Part shown: positions 62,590 to 64,000 of the stretch, piece after piece
Layout of the letters: every line of letters starts with the position of its first letter
Position numbering within the stretch: position 1 is the stretch's first letter
DNA from: Cricetomys ansorgei
Lineage: Eukaryota > Chordata > Mammalia > Rodentia > Nesomyidae
DNA length: 64,000 nt
Assembly (NCBI GenBank): GCA_026225945.1
Contig: JAMJFZ010000818.1
Coordinates: 1,926,001 to 1,990,000, forward strand
Direction of reading: 5' to 3'
Position numbers and translations under genes: made by a program
The notes under the pieces: generated by a model
Seen by the model: the letters and a program-made list of their open reading frames with translations, nothing else
The model's database searches: none
What the model was told of the DNA's origin: nothing

Positions 62590-62768
62590 TAAGGGCTGGG
62601 AGATAACCGGCTGCCATGCCTGATGACCTGAACTCCATTGTCAGAACACTCGTGGTACAAGAAGAGAACTGACTCCCCATCCCTCCAGGCACCGAGTTGT
62701 TCTCTGACTTCCACTCTCTCGCACTATGGCGTGAACTCCCTTCCTCGGTAAATAAGTAAATAAAATGT
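62590..62768 (+). mobile_element. B3A-type SINE, sense
   Basis: 'gaagagaactgactccccat', 'gagttgttctctgacttcca' and 'aaataagtaaataaaatg' tail. Confidence 0.8.
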
Positions 62769-62839
62769 AGTAAGAAAGGTAAGTTCCCCAGATCTGTTAA
62801 AAATAGAATAAAACTCAACATGGTGAAAGTTGTGAGATG

Positions 62840-63410
62840 CAGCTACACCCCTGCTTAGAGAGGCAAGCGCCCCAGCCGAAGCCTGTGTTAAAGCTCAGGA
62901 TGATTAATATTTAATGTTCCAGTGAAGTAATGAGCAAAGGCAGAAAATGCACCCAAAGCAAACCACAGGAAGGAAATGATAGCGACCAGGGCAAAGGTGA
63001 ATAAGCAAGGAGCAGAAAACAGGAGGGAAAATCAACGCAATGAACCAGACCAAGAGAAAGGAGAACAGAGGCTACTGAGGAGGATGGAAGGAGCCACAAG
63101 TACAGACCCTACAGCTGCGCACGGGACCCGGAGGGGTGTTATGAGCCACGGATGATGGCTCCTAGTTGAAATGTGGAGGTTTCTAGAGAGGCACAGAAAT
63201 GACTCAAGAAGGCATAGAAAAGCTGAAGACATTTCTAACAAAGAGCTAAATGTCTAGATTTTAAAACTTCCTAGGAAGATAACCGGGGGCATGGATGAGA
63301 TTTAACCTTCAAGGATTAACACCAATCCTCATATGTTCTCATCCTAATAAAACAAGAACACTTCCCCAGTTGTGCTGTAGAGGAGGAGGAGATATATCAA
63401 CCAAAATTCC
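62840..63410 (+). mobile_element. Decayed LINE-1 ORF2 segment, sense
   Basis: 'ccaaagcaaaccacaggaag' with 'gaaatgatagcgaccagggc', then 'aaatcaacgcaatgaaccag', 'acaccaatcctcatatgttc' and 'aacaagaacacttccccagt' appear in the order found in the endonuclease-to-reverse-transcriptase part of mammalian L1 ORF2. There are many frame-breaking changes and it cannot encode a working protein. Confidence 0.75.
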
Positions 63411-63476
63411 ATTTATCTAAAGCTTTTAAAACACATACAAACTAACACTATAAGTTATTTTAAAATAGATACACGC

Positions 63477-63545
63477 CAGGGCTCGAAAGATGGTTCAGTG
63501 GGTAATGGTTGCCAAGCCTAGCAACGGAGAGTTGAACCCCATCAA
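63477..63545 (+). mobile_element. B3A-type SINE head fragment
   Basis: 'agggctcgaaagatggttca' and 'ggttgccaagcctagcaacg'. The tail is missing. Confidence 0.72.
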
Positions 63546-63619
63546 ACTGAAGATCAAGATTAATCGCTTAAGTGTAATCTCCTCACAAAACAGGTCCCAT
63601 TTGTATAATTCTCTTGAGA

Positions 63620-63790
63620 CGGGGAGACCCATACTCAGAGACGTGAAATAACTCACCGAAGGTTGTAGAGGTGGCTGGGCTGGGCTTTGAACTGAGATTC
63701 GGTTAATCCCAGATGTGCTGGGTTTGAATCCTGACTCAGTCACTCACTAAGTCTGTGAAACTCGTGTCTTGACCTCTGTGAACCTCCAGC
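63620..63790. mobile_element. Two MIR fragments in opposite orientation
   Basis: Sense at 63620-63700 ('gaaataactcaccgaaggtt', 'gctttgaactgag') and antisense at 63715-63790 ('gctgggtttgaatcctgact', 'ctgtgaaactcgtgtcttga'). Confidence 0.6.
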
Positions 63791-64000
63791 TCTGCTAGAG
63801 AGGCGTGGCAGCAAACGGTCTCAGAGGGATGCTACAGAGGCCTTGTACGAAGCTCTCACTTGGTGCACGGTACATGCTCAGTGCTTGCCAGGCAGGATTC
63901 GTAAGGTCAGTGCTGATTCTAGTGAAGCTTTATCCAGCTATGTCACAGCTGGCTGAGCCCTCCCCTGGTTTTGTCTGGTTGGTTAATTAAAAAAAAAAAA
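63791..64000. other. Unassigned sequence to window end
   Basis: Ends in an A12 run that is cut by the window edge. No gene recognised. Confidence 0.35.

Overview
The window reads as nuclear DNA of a muroid rodent. Diagnostic rodent SINEs occur throughout: B1, the B2/B3 superfamily, B4-type B1+ID fusions and ID elements. They sit beside URR1-type hAT transposons, rodent MaLR-type LTRs, decayed LINE-1 and mammal-wide MIR pieces. Simple repeats are long and frequent, as is usual in rodents. No young mouse-type B2 burst and no rat-type ID excess is visible, so I do not assign the species.

I find no gene that can be called with confidence. Every long open frame is either inside a stop-free tandem repeat (37.1-38.2, 51.2-51.7, 60.6-61.0 and 22.0-22.3 kb) or lacks codon structure, recognisable domains or splice context. 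One short phase-symmetric exon candidate (35640-35786, minus) is listed at low confidence. The window is best read as intergenic or deep intronic sequence with scattered candidate regulatory islands.

Layout. 0-9.3 kb: SINE-rich sequence around a CpG island with a homeodomain-motif-rich flank (3.0-3.6 kb) and an old antisense L1 (4.9-5.6 kb). 9.3-20 kb: lower SINE density, three candidate conserved islands (14.4, 17.3, 19.6 kb), a class-II-type solo LTR (14.9-15.2 kb), a MaLR-type LTR (15.8-16.2 kb) and L1 debris at 18 kb. 20-30 kb: dense SINE clusters, two URR1 transposons with 8-bp target duplications (one inserted inside a B2/B3 SINE) and a candidate island at 29.1 kb. 30-36 kb: SINE-poor sequence with two short islands that each pair an RFX-type GTTGCCATGG with a CRE-like TGATGTCA, a 250-bp polypurine tract and a second solo LTR. 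37.1-38.15 kb: a TG-rich higher-order minisatellite with an exact 400-bp period. 38-51 kb: mixed SINEs and an apparently complete MaLR-type LTR (45.8-46.2 kb). 51-54 kb: a 570-bp trinucleotide array growing out of a broken URR1, then a solo LTR split by a second, CpG-rich LTR. 54-64 kb: SINEs, a GT-containing VNTR (60.6-60.9 kb) and a decayed L1 ORF2 segment (62.8-63.4 kb).

The regulatory islands and the transposon histories (target duplications, nesting) are the most informative content. Family names rest on consensus features recalled without a database, and boundaries are good to about 10 bp unless a target duplication fixes them. Conservation statements are inference from motif content and lack of repeats.
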